Origin: an uncultured Clostridia bacterium
GTDB taxonomy: Bacteria > Bacillota > Clostridia > TANB77 > CAG-508
Assembly: GCA_934167685.1 (NCBI GenBank)
Contig: CAKPLQ010000062.1
Coordinates: forward strand, 1 to 5,025
Reading direction: 5' to 3'
Length of the DNA: 5,025 nt
Below, piece after piece: positions 4,897 to 5,025 of this stretch (positions are counted from its first letter, which is position 1; each line of letters opens with the position of its first letter). The notes below the pieces were generated by a model. That model worked only from the letters and a program-made list of their open reading frames with translations, ran no database searches and was not told where the DNA came from. The translations under genes were made by a program, and so were the position numbers.

Positions 4897-5025
4897 ATGA
4901 GGAACACTAACAGAGTAGTGGGAGGAGTAGTGCTATTAGCAGTAATATTAGTAGCAATAGCATATGCGGCAATAACAAATGTAACATTAAAAATAAATGG
5001 AACATCAAAATCACAAGCAAATCAA
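4897..5025 (+). CDS. N-terminus of an exported surface protein, possibly TasA/SipW-type (partial)
   Basis: Only the first 43 residues are in the window; the frame is still open at the last base. The start is ATG with GAGGAGG (4882-4888) 8 nt upstream. MRNTNR is followed by a hydrophobic core from about residue 7 to 21 (VVGGVVLLAVILVAIA) and then A-Y-A-A-I, a plausible signal-peptidase site near residues 22-25. The mature part begins with a Thr/Asn-rich, beta-prone segment (TNVTLKINGTSKS). A Gly/Val/Ala core ending AYAA and followed by TxLxINGT resembles the N-termini of TasA/CalY-like proteins with SipW-dependent signal peptides in clostridial genomes; this is from memory and rests on few residues. 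Alternatives are an ordinary secreted adhesin or a membrane-anchored protein. It has its own promoter. Confidence 0.7.
   Translation, partial: MRNTNRVVGGVVLLAVILVAIAYAAITNVTLKINGTSKSQANQ

Noticed and set aside
1..5025. CRISPR array, insertion sequence, tRNA/rRNA gene or defence system
   Set aside because: The only periodic repeats (1-72) have no unique spacers between conserved repeats; no transposase, terminal inverted repeats, tRNA cloverleaf or nuclease/effector gene is visible. RecD2 here shows the standard housekeeping architecture with no fused effector domain.

Overview
The window is AT-rich and every gene is on the + strand. It shows strong AGGAGG-type ribosome binding sites, near-consensus sigma-A promoters with extended -10 (TGN) elements, one GTG start and a heavy preference for ATA (Ile) and AGA (Arg). 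Together with a RecD2-type helicase this points to a low-GC Firmicute, most likely a member of the Clostridia. The species cannot be named from the sequence.

Layout. Positions 1-363 hold a 25-bp-period repeat, a perfect TTGACA-N17-TATAAT promoter and a long leader with several Shine-Dalgarno-like sites. 364-792 encodes a small lipoprotein with a CxxC...CxC cysteine pattern, closed by a hairpin at 817-847. 875-963 is a tiny hydrophobic reading frame that looks frameshifted after its start, followed by a strong terminator. 1093-3871 is a two-gene unit of housekeeping RNA/DNA enzymes: trmL (tRNA wobble 2'-O-methyltransferase) and recD2 (5'-3' SF1B DNA helicase). 3912-4731 holds two separately transcribed, tandem, paralogous small membrane proteins (92 and 91 aa). 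Each has its own promoter, and the upstream gene and downstream gene both end in strong terminators. Both leaders carry the same dyad, TTGACTA...TAGTCAA, just before the ribosome binding site. At 4897 a secreted or surface protein begins and runs off the window end; its first 43 residues resemble the N-termini of TasA/SipW-type surface proteins.

How the parts relate. trmL and recD2 look like ordinary chromosomal genes. The lipoprotein, the two small membrane proteins and the final exported protein all concern the cell envelope and each is its own transcription unit. The most notable structure is the duplicated module 'extended -10 promoter, leader dyad, SD, two-segment membrane protein, terminator', which I cannot assign to a known family. 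Nothing in the window suggests a mobile element, CRISPR array, tRNA, rRNA or defence system.
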